A stretch of 39,577 nucleotides of DNA from an uncultured Bacillota bacterium (lineage in GTDB: Bacteria; Bacillota; Clostridia; Oscillospirales; Oscillospiraceae), in the NCBI GenBank assembly GCA_947383275.1, contig CANDCW010000019.1, positions 1-39,577 of the forward strand, written 5' to 3'. The notes beneath the pieces were generated by a model that had not been told where the DNA came from, ran no database searches, and saw nothing but the letters and a program-made list of their open reading frames with translations. The first letter of the stretch is position 1. The number at the start of each line of letters is the position of its first letter. The position numbers and the translations under genes were made by a program. This document shows, piece after piece, positions 31,001-38,693 of this stretch.

Positions 31001-32141
31001 TGCCGACGACCCCAACAGCGACATTGTCACCACCCACTTTGAATACCACTCCATGGAGTCCAACCTCCTCAAGCTGGACATGCTGGGCCACGATGACCCC
31101 ACTATGATCCGGATGCTGGAGGACCTGACCGGGGTCAATGCCAGAGAGATTCCCCTGGACGACAAGGACACCATGTCGCTGTTCTCCTCCTCCAAGGCCC
31201 TGGGCTATGAGGACGACAAAATCCTGGGTCCCACCGGGGGCACCGCCATTCCGGAGTTCGGCACCTCCTTTGTCCGGGGGATGCTGGAGGAGACCCAGCC
31301 CAACCAGTTCGATATCCTGGTGCGGCTGTCCGGCTTTTCCCACGGCACCGACGTGTGGCTGGGCAACGCCCGGGATCTGATTATCCAGCAGGGGATTCCC
31401 GTGGGCCAGGCCATCGGCTGCCGGGACGACATTATGCTCTTTCTGATCTCCAAGGGGATGCCCCCCAAGCGGTCCTTCAAGATTATGGAGGCCGTCCGAA
31501 AGGGCCGGGGCCTGCCCGAGGGGGCGGAGGAGGAAATGAAGGCCGCCGGAGTGCCCGACTGGTACATCGGCTCCTGCAAAAAGATTGCCTATCTCTTCCC
31601 CAAGGCCCACGCCGTGGCCTATGTGATGATGGCGTTCCGTATCGCCTGGTTCAAGGTCCACCGGCCCTTGGCCTTCTATGCCGCCTACTTCTCCATCCGG
31701 GCCAAAGCCTTCGACGAGGCGTACATGTGCCGGGGCATGGAGGTCTGCCAGAAAAAAATGCGGGAGATCGTGGCCAAAGACAAGGAGGCCACCGCAGTGG
31801 AGCAGGACATGCTCACCACCTTGGAGGTGTGTTACGAGTTCTACCTCCGGGGCTTCCAGTTCGACCGGATGGACATTTACCGGTCCCAGGCCATCCACTT
31901 TACCGTGGATGAGGAGAAAGGGACCCTGCGGCCCCCCTTCGTCTCTGTGGCGGGGCTGGGGGAGACCGCAGCCATCTCTTTGGCGGAGCAGCGGGAGGGG
32001 AGGGACTTCATCTCCATTGAGGAGGTGTCCGCCGCCTGCCCCAAGGTGTCAAAAACCCATATCCAGCTGCTCAAAGACGCCGGGGCCTTCGGAGACCTGC
32101 CTGAGACCAGCCAGTTGGATTTGTTTTCCATGTTTGGATAA
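28023..32141 (+). CDS. polC: DNA polymerase III PolC-type, with proofreading exonuclease
   Basis: The main leading-strand replicase of Firmicutes. The 1372-residue protein (Bacillus PolC is about 1440) has an N-terminal domain, a Pro/Ala/Lys-rich linker (about 77-145), an OB fold (about 155-240) and a PHP domain split by the exonuclease (RVELHLHTSMSTMDA at about 253, ITDHGVAQSFPDAW). The DEDDh 3'-5' exonuclease is at 345-510 (FDIETTG, HNADFDMGF, HHRASDDA). The polymerase part follows: GSRGSVGSSLVAFMSGITEV at about 809, a zinc module (CPNCKH ... CPVCG, about 836-865), and the catalytic PDIDLNFSGEYQ at about 893. GGAGA precedes the ATG. It ends the ispG cluster; no typical terminator follows. 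Confidence 0.97.
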   Translation: MSQKIPFLQMFAALRQWTELSGGVEGWLIASAAIDKASRSAKIQVEGASGAGPNLVAQAEEVLCRAYGLNSVKIEALPPGPGAEKPKPPAQDAAPPKEAPAPDPFARTEAIRQAALKKSARPAPAKGEKKPQGKAIFGRAVTKAPTPMGELELDMGTVVVEGDVFAIDNRELKKRGAWVVAFDMTDYTGSIRVNKFFPGEEGKPLVDGIRKGMHLKVQGRLNLDRFYGDMVLEPVAVTAAEKKLKEDTAPEKRVELHLHTSMSTMDALTSVSPKQGPDKNVVKRAESWGHPAIAITDHGVAQSFPDAWHSAKKIKILYGVEAYFINDVDDRVAVHGETDALFSDEIVCFDIETTGLNRKYEVIIEIGAVVLKDGEITDTFNTFVSPRRRLSPEIVRLTGITDEMLEGAPSQEEALRAFLEFAGGRPLAAHNADFDMGFIAAGCEKYGIPFNNPSIDSLILAQNLLPELSRYKLDIVAEHLRLPAFNHHRASDDAATVAYMLPHFFRKMEGLGLRKLSDINPYMPRLRGKGKAKRRPKHLIVLAKNQTGLRNLYKLISLSHLEHFKRFPIMPKSLIDQNREGLIIGSACEAGELFQALVDGRSWGELKRIASWYDYLEIQPVCNNMFMVRKGEKAKTEEDLRDFNRAIVRLGEELGKPVCATGDVHFLDPEDEIYRHILQASKGYEDADAELPIYFKTTDEMLREFAYLGKEKAREVVVTNTNLIADWCDPIEPLPQGLFAPKLEDSDEELKRLVWDKAHELYGENPPQIVVDRIEAELGDIIRCKYDVIYMSAQKLVQNSLEHGYLVGSRGSVGSSLVAFMSGITEVNSLPAHYRCPNCKHTDFDYAQDPAHPFGCGADMPDAVCPVCGTKYVKDGFNIPFETFLGFGGDKVPDIDLNFSGEYQSSAHKYTFELFGQTHVFRAGTIGTVAEKTAFGYVKKYLDERGLTASKAEENRLAIGCTGVKRTTGQHPGGMVVIPQDKEIYDFCPVQHPADDPNSDIVTTHFEYHSMESNLLKLDMLGHDDPTMIRMLEDLTGVNAREIPLDDKDTMSLFSSSKALGYEDDKILGPTGGTAIPEFGTSFVRGMLEETQPNQFDILVRLSGFSHGTDVWLGNARDLIIQQGIPVGQAIGCRDDIMLFLISKGMPPKRSFKIMEAVRKGRGLPEGAEEEMKAAGVPDWYIGSCKKIAYLFPKAHAVAYVMMAFRIAWFKVHRPLAFYAAYFSIRAKAFDEAYMCRGMEVCQKKMREIVAKDKEATAVEQDMLTTLEVCYEFYLRGFQFDRMDIYRSQAIHFTVDEEKGTLRPPFVSVAGLGETAAISLAEQREGRDFISIEEVSAACPKVSKTHIQLLKDAGAFGDLPETSQLDLFSMFG

Positions 32142-32144
32142 GGA

Positions 32145-32173
32145 TTGACATTAAGCTAGTCAACGCTTATATT
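32145..32173 (+). promoter_or_regulatory. Strong sigma-A promoter with overlapping inverted repeat, upstream of the LTA-synthase-like gene
   Basis: Perfect TTGACA (32145-32150), 17-nt spacer, TATATT (32168-32173), beginning 4 nt after the polC stop. TTGAC...GTCAA (32145-32149 and 32159-32163) forms an inverted repeat on the -35 box. The resulting leader would be about 145 nt. A weak stem TTACTG/CAGTAA lies in it, and I see no known riboswitch. Confidence 0.75.
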
Positions 32174-32255
32174 ACTGGAACACAGCAGTAAAATACAGCC
32201 GCGGCCACAATGATGTGACGGTGGAAAATTTTATGAAATGTTAAAAAAATATCCC

Positions 32256-32284
32256 TTGACTGCTGGAGGCCAAGTGAGTAAAGT
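32256..32284 (+). promoter_or_regulatory. Possible second promoter for the LTA-synthase-like gene
   Basis: TTGACT (32256-32261), 17-nt spacer, TAAAGT (32279-32284), about 40 nt before the ATG. Confidence 0.5.
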
Positions 32285-32325
32285 AGGGAAGTAAAAAAGC
32301 AATCCTGATTTGGAGGTCGATTCCA

Positions 32326-34479
32326 ATGGGCTACAATGGGAGAAGGATGAGCGGCAGCCGCAGCCGTTCCCGGCGCAGCGAGGCGGCGGTCCTGATTCAG
32401 ACGTTGGAGCGGGTGCTGCTGTTTCCCGCGCTGCTGTTCTATCTGGAGCTGGTGCTGCACATCTACATGAAAACATCCCTTGCCTACATGCCGGTGTATG
32501 TTGTGTTCAGCCTTGCGGCAGGGCTCTTCTTCTCCGCGCTGACCCTGGCCTGGCCGCCCAAAGTGAACAGCGTCATTTCCAAAATACTGTCTGTGGTGCT
32601 GTCGGTGGTCTATGCGGCGGAGGTGGTTGCCAAGACCATCCTTCAGACCTACTACGGCCCCAGTGCCCTGGGGGTGGCGGCAGGCAACAGGCTTACCGAC
32701 TACGCCGATGTGATTGTCTCCACGGTGGTCCGCAGCATCCCGGTCATTCTGATCCTTCTGCTGCCCGCCGTGCTGATCTGCATCTTCGGCAACGACTTTC
32801 CCGGCTTTGAACGGTTTGACATCCGTTTTGCCGGTCTGGTGCTGGGGGGATGCGTTCTCTGCCACATTTTAGGGATCGGCGTTACCCTTTTGCCCTGGAA
32901 GGGGGATATTACCCCCGCCATGCTGTACAAAATGGATACGAATATGGACGACCAGGTGGAGCAGCTGGGGATGTTTACCATGCTGCGGCTGGATGCAAAG
33001 CACATGATTTTCCCGGTGAAAAATACCATGGGCCATGATTTTGACGGCCTGGACAGTTTGAACACCGGGAACGGTTCCGCCAGTTCCAGCGGAAGCCCCG
33101 CCGGCAGCACCTCGCAGCCCAATTCCGTTCCGGTGGTCGATACCTCCCCCAATGTGATGGATGTGGACCTGGCCGCTTTGGGGGAAAACAGCCAGAATGA
33201 CGATATCAAGTGGCTGGCCAACTACTTCAACAGCGTGACCCCCACCAAAAAGAACGAGTACACCGGCATGTTTAAGGGGTACAACGTGATTGAGGTAGTC
33301 ATTGAGGGCTTCTCCGGCTACGCCATCGACAAGGAACTGACCCCCACCCTCTACAAGCTGACCCATGAGGGCTTTGTGTTCAACAACTATTATACCGCCC
33401 TCCACTTTACCAGCACCTCTAACGGCGAGTGCCAAACCCTGCTGGGTCTCTACCCCAAGAACGGCAGCCCCATTACCATGAAGCGTACCGGCGAGGTGAA
33501 ATTCAAGAAGGACGGACAGAATGTGGGCTTCAACGCCTACCTCTCCCTGCCCCAGCAGCTGAAGCGGGCGGGCTACAGTGTGCTGGGCTACCACGCCAAC
33601 TCTGAGATGTACGGCCGCAACGCCTCCCACACCAATCTGGGCTACGACTGGCACCAGTTCGGTGACGGCTTTGAGGGCCTGGAGGTGGGCGACAACGGCA
33701 AGCTGCTCTGGCCCCAGCGGGACACGGTGATGGTGGAGGCCAGCGTGGATGACTACCTCAACTCCGACCAGCCCTTCCATGTGTACTACCTGACCATCAG
33801 CGGCCATATGCCCTACTCCAACAACCGGGTTGTAGCCCCATACCGGGACACCGTCCGGGCACTGCCCTACAGCGAGACCACCCAGAACTACGTAGCCACC
33901 TGCATGGAGGTAGACCGGGCCCTGAAGCTGCTGCTGGACAAGCTGGAGGCGGCGGGCAAGCTGGACAAGACCCTCATCGTGGCCACCGGCGACCACATCC
34001 CCTATTTCAACGTGGACACCCTAGAGGAGCTGTCCGGCCGGACTTTTGGCAGTTCCGAGGCTATGGAGAGCCTGGACGAGTCCAACATCAACTTTGATGT
34101 GTACAAGAATTCCCTGATTCTCTGGTCGGCCTCCATGGAGGAGCCGGTGGTGGTGGACAAACCCTGCTGCCAGGTGGATATCCTGCCCACCGTGTCCAAC
34201 CTGCTGGGGCTGGAGTACGACTCCCGGATGCTGGCTGGCAGCGACATCCTCTCCGACAGCGAGGGTCTGGTGGTGTTTACCTCCACCTGCTGGATGACCG
34301 GCCGGGGCTTCTACAACCGCTTTACCCAGGAGTTCACCCCGGCGGAGGGTGTGGTCATGACGGCGGAGGAGCAGGAAAATTACGTCTCCTCCATGAAAAA
34401 ACTGGTCAAATACAAGCTGGAGTCCACATCGATGATTGTGGAAAACAACTTCTATGACGCTGCGCTTGGAAACAGTTGA
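32326..34479 (+). CDS. LTA synthase/sulfatase-family phosphoglycerol transferase
   Basis: Membrane enzyme of the LtaS type that transfers glycerol phosphate from phosphatidylglycerol onto lipoteichoic acid or related glycans outside the cell. The 717 residues start with a basic cytoplasmic end and five hydrophobic helices (to about 200). A Ser/Gly/Thr/Pro-rich spacer (about 245-275) precedes the extracellular sulfatase fold: VIEVVIEGFSGYAI (metal site), FTSTSNGECQTLLGLYPKNG with the likely Thr nucleophile, FHVYYLTISGHMPY, and TLIVATGDHIPYF. It is longer than Bacillus LtaS (about 650), mainly through the spacer. GGAGG lies 9 nt before the ATG. The stop codon overlaps the next gene's -35 box. 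Whether the polymer is LTA cannot be read from sequence. Confidence 0.9.
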   Translation: MGYNGRRMSGSRSRSRRSEAAVLIQTLERVLLFPALLFYLELVLHIYMKTSLAYMPVYVVFSLAAGLFFSALTLAWPPKVNSVISKILSVVLSVVYAAEVVAKTILQTYYGPSALGVAAGNRLTDYADVIVSTVVRSIPVILILLLPAVLICIFGNDFPGFERFDIRFAGLVLGGCVLCHILGIGVTLLPWKGDITPAMLYKMDTNMDDQVEQLGMFTMLRLDAKHMIFPVKNTMGHDFDGLDSLNTGNGSASSSGSPAGSTSQPNSVPVVDTSPNVMDVDLAALGENSQNDDIKWLANYFNSVTPTKKNEYTGMFKGYNVIEVVIEGFSGYAIDKELTPTLYKLTHEGFVFNNYYTALHFTSTSNGECQTLLGLYPKNGSPITMKRTGEVKFKKDGQNVGFNAYLSLPQQLKRAGYSVLGYHANSEMYGRNASHTNLGYDWHQFGDGFEGLEVGDNGKLLWPQRDTVMVEASVDDYLNSDQPFHVYYLTISGHMPYSNNRVVAPYRDTVRALPYSETTQNYVATCMEVDRALKLLLDKLEAAGKLDKTLIVATGDHIPYFNVDTLEELSGRTFGSSEAMESLDESNINFDVYKNSLILWSASMEEPVVVDKPCCQVDILPTVSNLLGLEYDSRMLAGSDILSDSEGLVVFTSTCWMTGRGFYNRFTQEFTPAEGVVMTAEEQENYVSSMKKLVKYKLESTSMIVENNFYDAALGNS

Positions 34480-34504
34480 TTTTTTGGAGGCGCGGCAGTA
34501 TAAT
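34476..34504 (+). promoter_or_regulatory. Sigma-A promoter for the Bax inhibitor-1 family gene
   Basis: TTGATT (34476-34481, overlapping the upstream stop codon), 17-nt spacer, perfect TATAAT (34499-34504). Confidence 0.8.
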
Positions 34505-34565
34505 AGAATCACCCTCAACCGGGCACACTGGGAAAAAACCTTTAAAACGAAAGGAGCGCTGATCT

Positions 34566-35282
34566 ATGAGCTTTGATCCCTATGAGTTTGACCGCAACTA
34601 CGCCTCCAGCCAGGGGGAAACCCTGGGGCAGTATACCGCAAAAACCTTCCTTTGGATGATGCTGGGCCTGCTGGTTACCTTCGGGGTGGCGGTAGGCTGC
34701 TGGGTCACCAACACCACCGTCTACTCCCTGGTCTATATTCCGGCGGTGCATATCATTGCGCTGATTGCCCCCATTGTACTGTCGGTGGTCTTTGCGCGCC
34801 GGATTGAAAAAATGTCGGTGGGCGCGGCGATAGGCATTTTTGTGGCCTACGCCGCAATCCTGGGCTTTACCATGTCCATCTATCTGCTGCTCTATGACCT
34901 GACAGCCCTGATACTGTGTTTCCTGCTCACTTCCGTCTACTTTGGCGCCCTGGCGGCCTACGGCTTTTTCACCAAGCGGGACCTGTCCGGGCTGCGGACC
35001 ATCCTGATCTCCGGGGCGTTGTTCCTGCTGGTGTTCTGGGTGCTGTCCCTGTTTATCCCCGGGGTGATGATGTTTGAGCGGATCATTTGCATGATCGGTA
35101 TTGCGGTGTTTTTGGGCTTTACCGCCTACGACACCCAGAAGATCCGGGCTTTTTACAACTATTACTCCGCCTCTCCCGACATGCTGGCCAAAGCCTCCAT
35201 CTTTTCCGCCCTCCAGCTGTATCTGGACTTTATCAACCTGTTTCTATATCTGCTGCGCTTCCTGGGCAGCAGGAAGAACTGA
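34566..35282 (+). CDS. Bax inhibitor-1/YccA family membrane protein
   Basis: A seven-helix membrane protein of the BI-1 (TMBIM) family; Bacillus YetJ, a homologue, is a pH-sensitive calcium leak channel, and E. coli YccA modulates FtsH. The 238-residue product has a short cytoplasmic N-terminus, then regularly spaced helices from about residue 25 to the end, with the family segment FLGFTAYDTQKIRAFY whose Asp belongs to the conserved di-aspartyl region, and ALQLYLDFINLFLYLLRFLG at the C-terminus. AAAGGAG lies 9 nt before the ATG. It appears monocistronic, ending at a perfect palindromic terminator. Confidence 0.92.
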   Translation: MSFDPYEFDRNYASSQGETLGQYTAKTFLWMMLGLLVTFGVAVGCWVTNTTVYSLVYIPAVHIIALIAPIVLSVVFARRIEKMSVGAAIGIFVAYAAILGFTMSIYLLLYDLTALILCFLLTSVYFGALAAYGFFTKRDLSGLRTILISGALFLLVFWVLSLFIPGVMMFERIICMIGIAVFLGFTAYDTQKIRAFYNYYSASPDMLAKASIFSALQLYLDFINLFLYLLRFLGSRKN

Positions 35283-35311
35283 AAAAAGCCGCCCGGCCGG
35301 GCGGCTTTTTT
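35282..35311. terminator. Bidirectional terminator, perfect palindrome
   Basis: AAAAAAGCCGCCCGG/CCGGGCGGCTTTTTT is symmetrical and serves both the BI-1 family gene and the convergent membrane protein gene ending at 35316. Confidence 0.97.
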
Positions 35312-35315
35312 ATGC

Positions 35316-36584
35316 CTATTTGGAATCGGGATTGTAGCAGGAGGTGGAGGCGTCCTCCACTGGAGCGGAATTGACCTCAAAGGCAGGGCGTTTCTCTTGG
35401 GGCAGCTCCTCCGGGAGGCGCTCCAGGTCATAGTGGGCCCCGTCGTAGAAGGGCTCGTTGGCGATGAGGTCCTCGTCGTCAGGGACGGTGGCCCCGCCAG
35501 GTATGACGTGGTGGACTGCCGGGTCCTCAATATCCTCAAAGCTGGCCCGCCGGCCCACCTGGACGTAGATGGCGTCGTCTTCCGGGTCCATCTGACACAA
35601 GATAGCCAGAACGTGGCCGTTTGCCTCGGTAAGGGCCAGGTCGATGCGGTTGGCCTCCTCGTCAATGCCCCAGCCAGCCATGACCTGGCGGCAAACCGGG
35701 TCCTCGTCCGGCAGGGCGTTGAGCTGGTCCATCAGCCCTTTCAGCTGGGCCAGGGAGTACTTGCAGGAGGAGAAAGCCACCCGGCCGCCGTCCGTCCAGT
35801 CCAGCACTTGCAGCTCCAGGGACTTGTCGGCGGGGTCCTTGTCCTCCACCAGCTGGACAATCAGCGTGCCGGTGTTGTCGATATAGGCCCCGCCGTACCA
35901 GTCGGGGTAGTCGCCGTTGAAACGATCCATTAGCTTCTGATAGGCATCTACTGCCTCCTCCTGGGAGGGGGCGTCCCCGATATAGGCCCCGCTGGGCAGG
36001 TCGCCTGTGTTGGGGGCGGGCAGGGCTCCGGTCCTGACATACAGCTCCTTCTGGGAGAAGCGTTTCAGGTCCTCCAAATTGAAGGGGTCGCTTCCCTCGC
36101 TGTTCTCCTGCTGGTGGACAAACTTCCACCAGTTGGCCCAGGTCATCTGGTAACCGATGGACTGGTACTCGTCAACTTCCTCCTGAATATAGCCCACCTC
36201 CAGCATGGCCTGCCCCAGGTCCTCGGGGGTCATGCCCATGTCCCGGTCGCCGCCCTCACTGTCCCCGCCGCCGGTGGCCGTAGTGGCGTTTTCCTGGACA
36301 GCGCCGACCGGTCCGTTCACTGTCACATAGCTGTGGAGCTTTGTTTCTGTAACATCATGGGTGAAATTTTTTGTAAACAGCAGCCACTTTTCCTGGTCCT
36401 GATGGAGGTTATTCACCGAAAACGCCCCGATCACCAGCGCCGCGCAGGCGGCGACAGCGCCGTATTTTCTCCAGGGGACGGGCCGTTTTTTCGCGGGCTG
36501 GGCCAGTTTCTCAGTGAGGGCCGCTCGGACCTCCGGGCTGGGGACCATCTGCTTCTGCATATTGGTAAACAGTTCATGATTCAT
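35316..36584 (-). CDS. Membrane-anchored protein, probable anti-sigma factor of the adjacent ECF sigma
   Basis: 422 residues: a cytoplasmic N-terminus of about 40 (PSPEVRAALTEKLAQPAKKR), one membrane helix (about 41-57, YGAVAACAALVIGAF), and a large acidic extracytoplasmic region of about 360 residues with two internally similar segments. One runs around FNGDYPDWYGGAYIDNTGTL to LDWTDGGRVAFSSCKYSLAQ; the following one covers RIDLALTEANGHVLAILCQM to DAIYVQVG. I do not recognise a domain. Its ATG at 36584 lies inside the sigma gene's last codons (11-bp overlap), with AAAGGAG 9 nt upstream, so the two are translationally coupled, the usual layout of an ECF sigma and its membrane-bound inhibitor or sensor. 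The function is inferred from that. Confidence 0.75.
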   Translation of the reverse strand: MNHELFTNMQKQMVPSPEVRAALTEKLAQPAKKRPVPWRKYGAVAACAALVIGAFSVNNLHQDQEKWLLFTKNFTHDVTETKLHSYVTVNGPVGAVQENATTATGGGDSEGGDRDMGMTPEDLGQAMLEVGYIQEEVDEYQSIGYQMTWANWWKFVHQQENSEGSDPFNLEDLKRFSQKELYVRTGALPAPNTGDLPSGAYIGDAPSQEEAVDAYQKLMDRFNGDYPDWYGGAYIDNTGTLIVQLVEDKDPADKSLELQVLDWTDGGRVAFSSCKYSLAQLKGLMDQLNALPDEDPVCRQVMAGWGIDEEANRIDLALTEANGHVLAILCQMDPEDDAIYVQVGRRASFEDIEDPAVHHVIPGGATVPDDEDLIANEPFYDGAHYDLERLPEELPQEKRPAFEVNSAPVEDASTSCYNPDSK

Positions 36585-37080
36585 CAAAATAGTCTCCTTT
36601 CAGCTTTTCACGGAGCTGTTCCCGGCCCCTGGTCAGCCGCATTCGGACAGTTCCCGGACGGATGGAGAGCACCTTGGCGATCTCCTGGGTGGACAGCTCC
36701 TGGAAGTAGAACAGATAGATGGGCAGGCGGTAGTCCTGGGCCAGGGTCTGGAGGGCCTCCCAGACCCGGTTTTCCTCGGGCTCCCGGAACTGGACGGGGG
36801 CGTCCTCCCGCTCCGACAGGGGGACGGTCCTCTGACTCCAGGAGGAGGACGTCACCCGCCGGGCCTGGTTGACGGTGGTGCGCAGCAGCCAGGCTTTCCG
36901 GTGTTCCTCGTCCCGGAAGGTTTTTCCGCACTGACAGTAGGCCAGGAACACCTCCTGAAATACGTCGTCGGCGTCGGCCCGGTTGCCCGTCCGGGTCAGG
37001 GCCAGGCCGTACACCATGGTTTGATAGCGGTCTATAATCGAATCCATCTCACCGCCCGCGCGCAGCGGCAGAGCTTCCAT
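36574..37080 (-). CDS. ECF-family RNA polymerase sigma factor
   Basis: Directs RNA polymerase to a stress-type regulon. The 168-residue protein has region 2 (SIIDRYQTMVYGLALTRTGN and ADDVFQEVFLAYCQ, then HRKAWLLRTTVNQARR) and region 4 (LPIYLFYFQELSTQEIAKVL then IRPGTVRMRLTRGREQLREK), with the acidic linker SEREDAPVQFREPEE between. No region 1 or 3, as expected. AAAGGAGG lies 8 nt before the ATG at 37080; an earlier in-frame TTG is inside that spacing. It overlaps the downstream membrane protein gene by 11 bp. Confidence 0.95.
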   Translation of the reverse strand: MEALPLRAGGEMDSIIDRYQTMVYGLALTRTGNRADADDVFQEVFLAYCQCGKTFRDEEHRKAWLLRTTVNQARRVTSSSWSQRTVPLSEREDAPVQFREPEENRVWEALQTLAQDYRLPIYLFYFQELSTQEIAKVLSIRPGTVRMRLTRGREQLREKLKGDYFDES

Positions 37081-37103
37081 ACGCAAGACCTCCTTTCACC
37101 CAT

Positions 37104-37140
37104 AACTCAATTGAGGAGGGCAAATTGTCACAGGTCCAAA
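37104..37140 (-). promoter_or_regulatory. Possible ECF-type autoregulated promoter for the sigma gene
   Basis: No TTGACA/TATAAT pair precedes the sigma gene. Instead the minus strand carries GGACCTGTGACAATTT (37137-37122), then a 10-bp palindrome CTCAATTGAG (37105-37114), ending 24 nt before the ATG. This fits an ECF sigma transcribing itself, but the box limits are a guess. Confidence 0.35.
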
Positions 37141-37148
37141 AAACTTTC

Positions 37149-37177
37149 TTCCCATTTTACCATCCCTGTGCTATAAT
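37149..37177 (+). promoter_or_regulatory. Promoter for the ruvCA-DUF6054-ruvB operon
   Basis: TTCCCA (37149-37154, weak), 17-nt spacer, perfect TATAAT (37172-37177), about 26 nt before ruvC. Confidence 0.65.
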
Positions 37178-37209
37178 TACCATGTCTTTTTGCGGGCAGG
37201 GGGGAGCAT

Positions 37210-37731
37210 ATGATTATCCTGGGCATCGATCCTGGCGTGGCGACTATTGGCTTTGGGGTCATCCGGGGGTCGCGGCAGAAGAATGAGTTGCTGCGCTACG
37301 GGGTCATCACCACCCCACCGGGGATCCCGCTTTCCCATCGGCTGCTGCAAATTTCTGACGATATGGAGGAGCTGATCCACACCTTCCACCCCGACGAGAT
37401 GGCGGTGGAGGAGCTGTTTTTCTCCAAAAATATCACCACCGGCATCTCGGTGGCCCACGGCCGGGGGGTGATCCTGCTCTCAGCGGAAAAGCTGGGGGTT
37501 CCCATCTTCGAGTACACCCCCATGCAGGTAAAGCAGGCTGTGGCCGGCTACGGCGGGGCGGACAAGCGGCAGGTGATGCTTATGACCCAGCGGCTGCTGT
37601 CCATGAAGGAGGTCCCCCGCCCCGACGACGCCGCCGACGCCTTGGCCATTGCCATCTGCCATGCCCGGTCGGCCACCAGCCTGCTGAATACAGAGCGGAT
37701 TTTTGACCCGGAAAAATACGATACGAGGTAA
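37210..37731 (+). CDS. ruvC: Holliday junction resolvase RuvC
   Basis: Cuts Holliday junctions after RuvAB branch migration. The 173-residue RNase-H-fold protein has the four acidic positions: Asp7 in ILGIDPGVATIGFG, Glu in MAVEELFFSKN (about 66), and the Asp pair in PDDAADALAIAICHA (about 138-141). A G-rich RBS (GGGGGGAG) ends 4 nt before the ATG. ruvA follows after 5 nt. Confidence 0.97.
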   Translation: MIILGIDPGVATIGFGVIRGSRQKNELLRYGVITTPPGIPLSHRLLQISDDMEELIHTFHPDEMAVEELFFSKNITTGISVAHGRGVILLSAEKLGVPIFEYTPMQVKQAVAGYGGADKRQVMLMTQRLLSMKEVPRPDDAADALAIAICHARSATSLLNTERIFDPEKYDTR

Positions 37732-37736
37732 CATCA

Positions 37737-38345
37737 ATGTTTTATTATGTAAACGGTACCGTGGCCCACATCGAGCCCTATCTGGCCGTCATCGACTGCG
37801 GCGGCGTGGGATACGCCTGCCGCACCACCAGCTACACCCTGTCCGCCCTGAAAAAGGGGGAGAAGGGCAAGCTCTTTACTCATCTGAACGTCCGGGAGGA
37901 TGCGGTGGAGCTGTACGGTTTTTCCACGGCAGAGGAACTGCGGCTGTTCCAGCAGCTCATCTCCGTGTCCGGGGTGGGGCCCAAGGCGGCGCTGTCCATT
38001 CTGTCGGCCAGCACCCCGGCCAATCTGGCTCTGTCCATCATCACAGGGGACGAGAAGGCCCTCACCTGCGCCCAGGGCATTGGCAAAAAAATTGCCCAGC
38101 GGGTGATTCTGGAGCTGAAAGACAAGCTGGCTAAGGGCCAGTCCGTCAACGCCGCCGGGGAGAGCTACGGCGGCACGGGGGTGACCGTCATCCCGGAGAA
38201 CAAGCTGTCGGAGGCCACTGCGGCCCTGGCCGTACTGGGCTACTCCCAGGGGGAGATTAACCTGGCCCTGAAGGGCATCGACCTGGACAGCCTGCCCCTG
38301 GAGCAGATTATCAAACAGGCGCTGAAAAAGATGGTGAAGGGGTGA
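37737..38345 (+). CDS. ruvA: Holliday junction branch migration protein RuvA
   Basis: Tetramer that clamps the Holliday junction and loads RuvB. The 202-residue protein has the OB-fold domain (MFYYVNGTVAHIEPYLAVID), two helix-hairpin-helix motifs (LISVSGVGPKAALSILS and TCAQGIGKKIAQRVILELK) and the small C-terminal RuvB-binding domain (SEATAALAVLGYSQGEINLA). The stop is 4 nt before the next gene. Confidence 0.97.
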   Translation: MFYYVNGTVAHIEPYLAVIDCGGVGYACRTTSYTLSALKKGEKGKLFTHLNVREDAVELYGFSTAEELRLFQQLISVSGVGPKAALSILSASTPANLALSIITGDEKALTCAQGIGKKIAQRVILELKDKLAKGQSVNAAGESYGGTGVTVIPENKLSEATAALAVLGYSQGEINLALKGIDLDSLPLEQIIKQALKKMVKG

Positions 38346-38349
38346 GAAT

Positions 38350-38682
38350 ATGGCAAAATTTGAGTGTACCTTGCAGGGCGACTACGACCAGGCCCTGCGC
38401 TACTTCCACGAGGGAATCCTCAATGGCAGTATGTCGGCCAGCTTTGAGGAAGAGAGCTATGTTCAAATTGCCGGCGTGCGGGTGGCGGTCCGGGTTTATG
38501 AGCGCTACAGCATGACCGGCGGCAACCGGCTGTCCATGACCCTGACCCTGGTGGGGGACGGGGAGACGCTGTATTTGTCCGGCATCACCGCCGGGGGCAG
38601 CCAGGGGATGATTTTCAAATTCAACACCTTCGGCGAGGAGGCCTTTCTGGACAACCTCCGGGAACTGGCCCGGCGCTGGTGA
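38350..38682 (+). CDS. DUF6054 family protein (first of two)
   Basis: A 110-residue cytoplasmic protein of unknown function, alternating strands and helices, with no catalytic motif that I can name. The family pattern is an N-terminal helix DYDQALRYFHEGILNGSMSA, then AVRVYERYSMTGGNRLSMTL, LYLSGITAGGSQG and a C-terminal helix GEEAFLDNLRELARRW. The DUF6054 name is from memory of the family pattern. GGGGTGAG lies before the ATG, 4 nt after ruvA. A homologue follows at once, and both sit between ruvA and ruvB, normally neighbours. Codon use matches the ruv genes, so they are long-term residents. Confidence 0.85.
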   Translation: MAKFECTLQGDYDQALRYFHEGILNGSMSASFEEESYVQIAGVRVAVRVYERYSMTGGNRLSMTLTLVGDGETLYLSGITAGGSQGMIFKFNTFGEEAFLDNLRELARRW

Positions 38683-38693
38683 AGGAGGACAAT

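Noticed and set aside
30447..31898. 483-codon minus-strand open frame opposite polC
   Set aside because: A shadow of the conserved polymerase domain; low-complexity composition and no ribosome binding site logic.
32238..32294. 18-codon ORF in the leader of the LTA-synthase-like gene
   Set aside because: No ribosome binding site precedes its ATG and the peptide shows no attenuator-type codon run.
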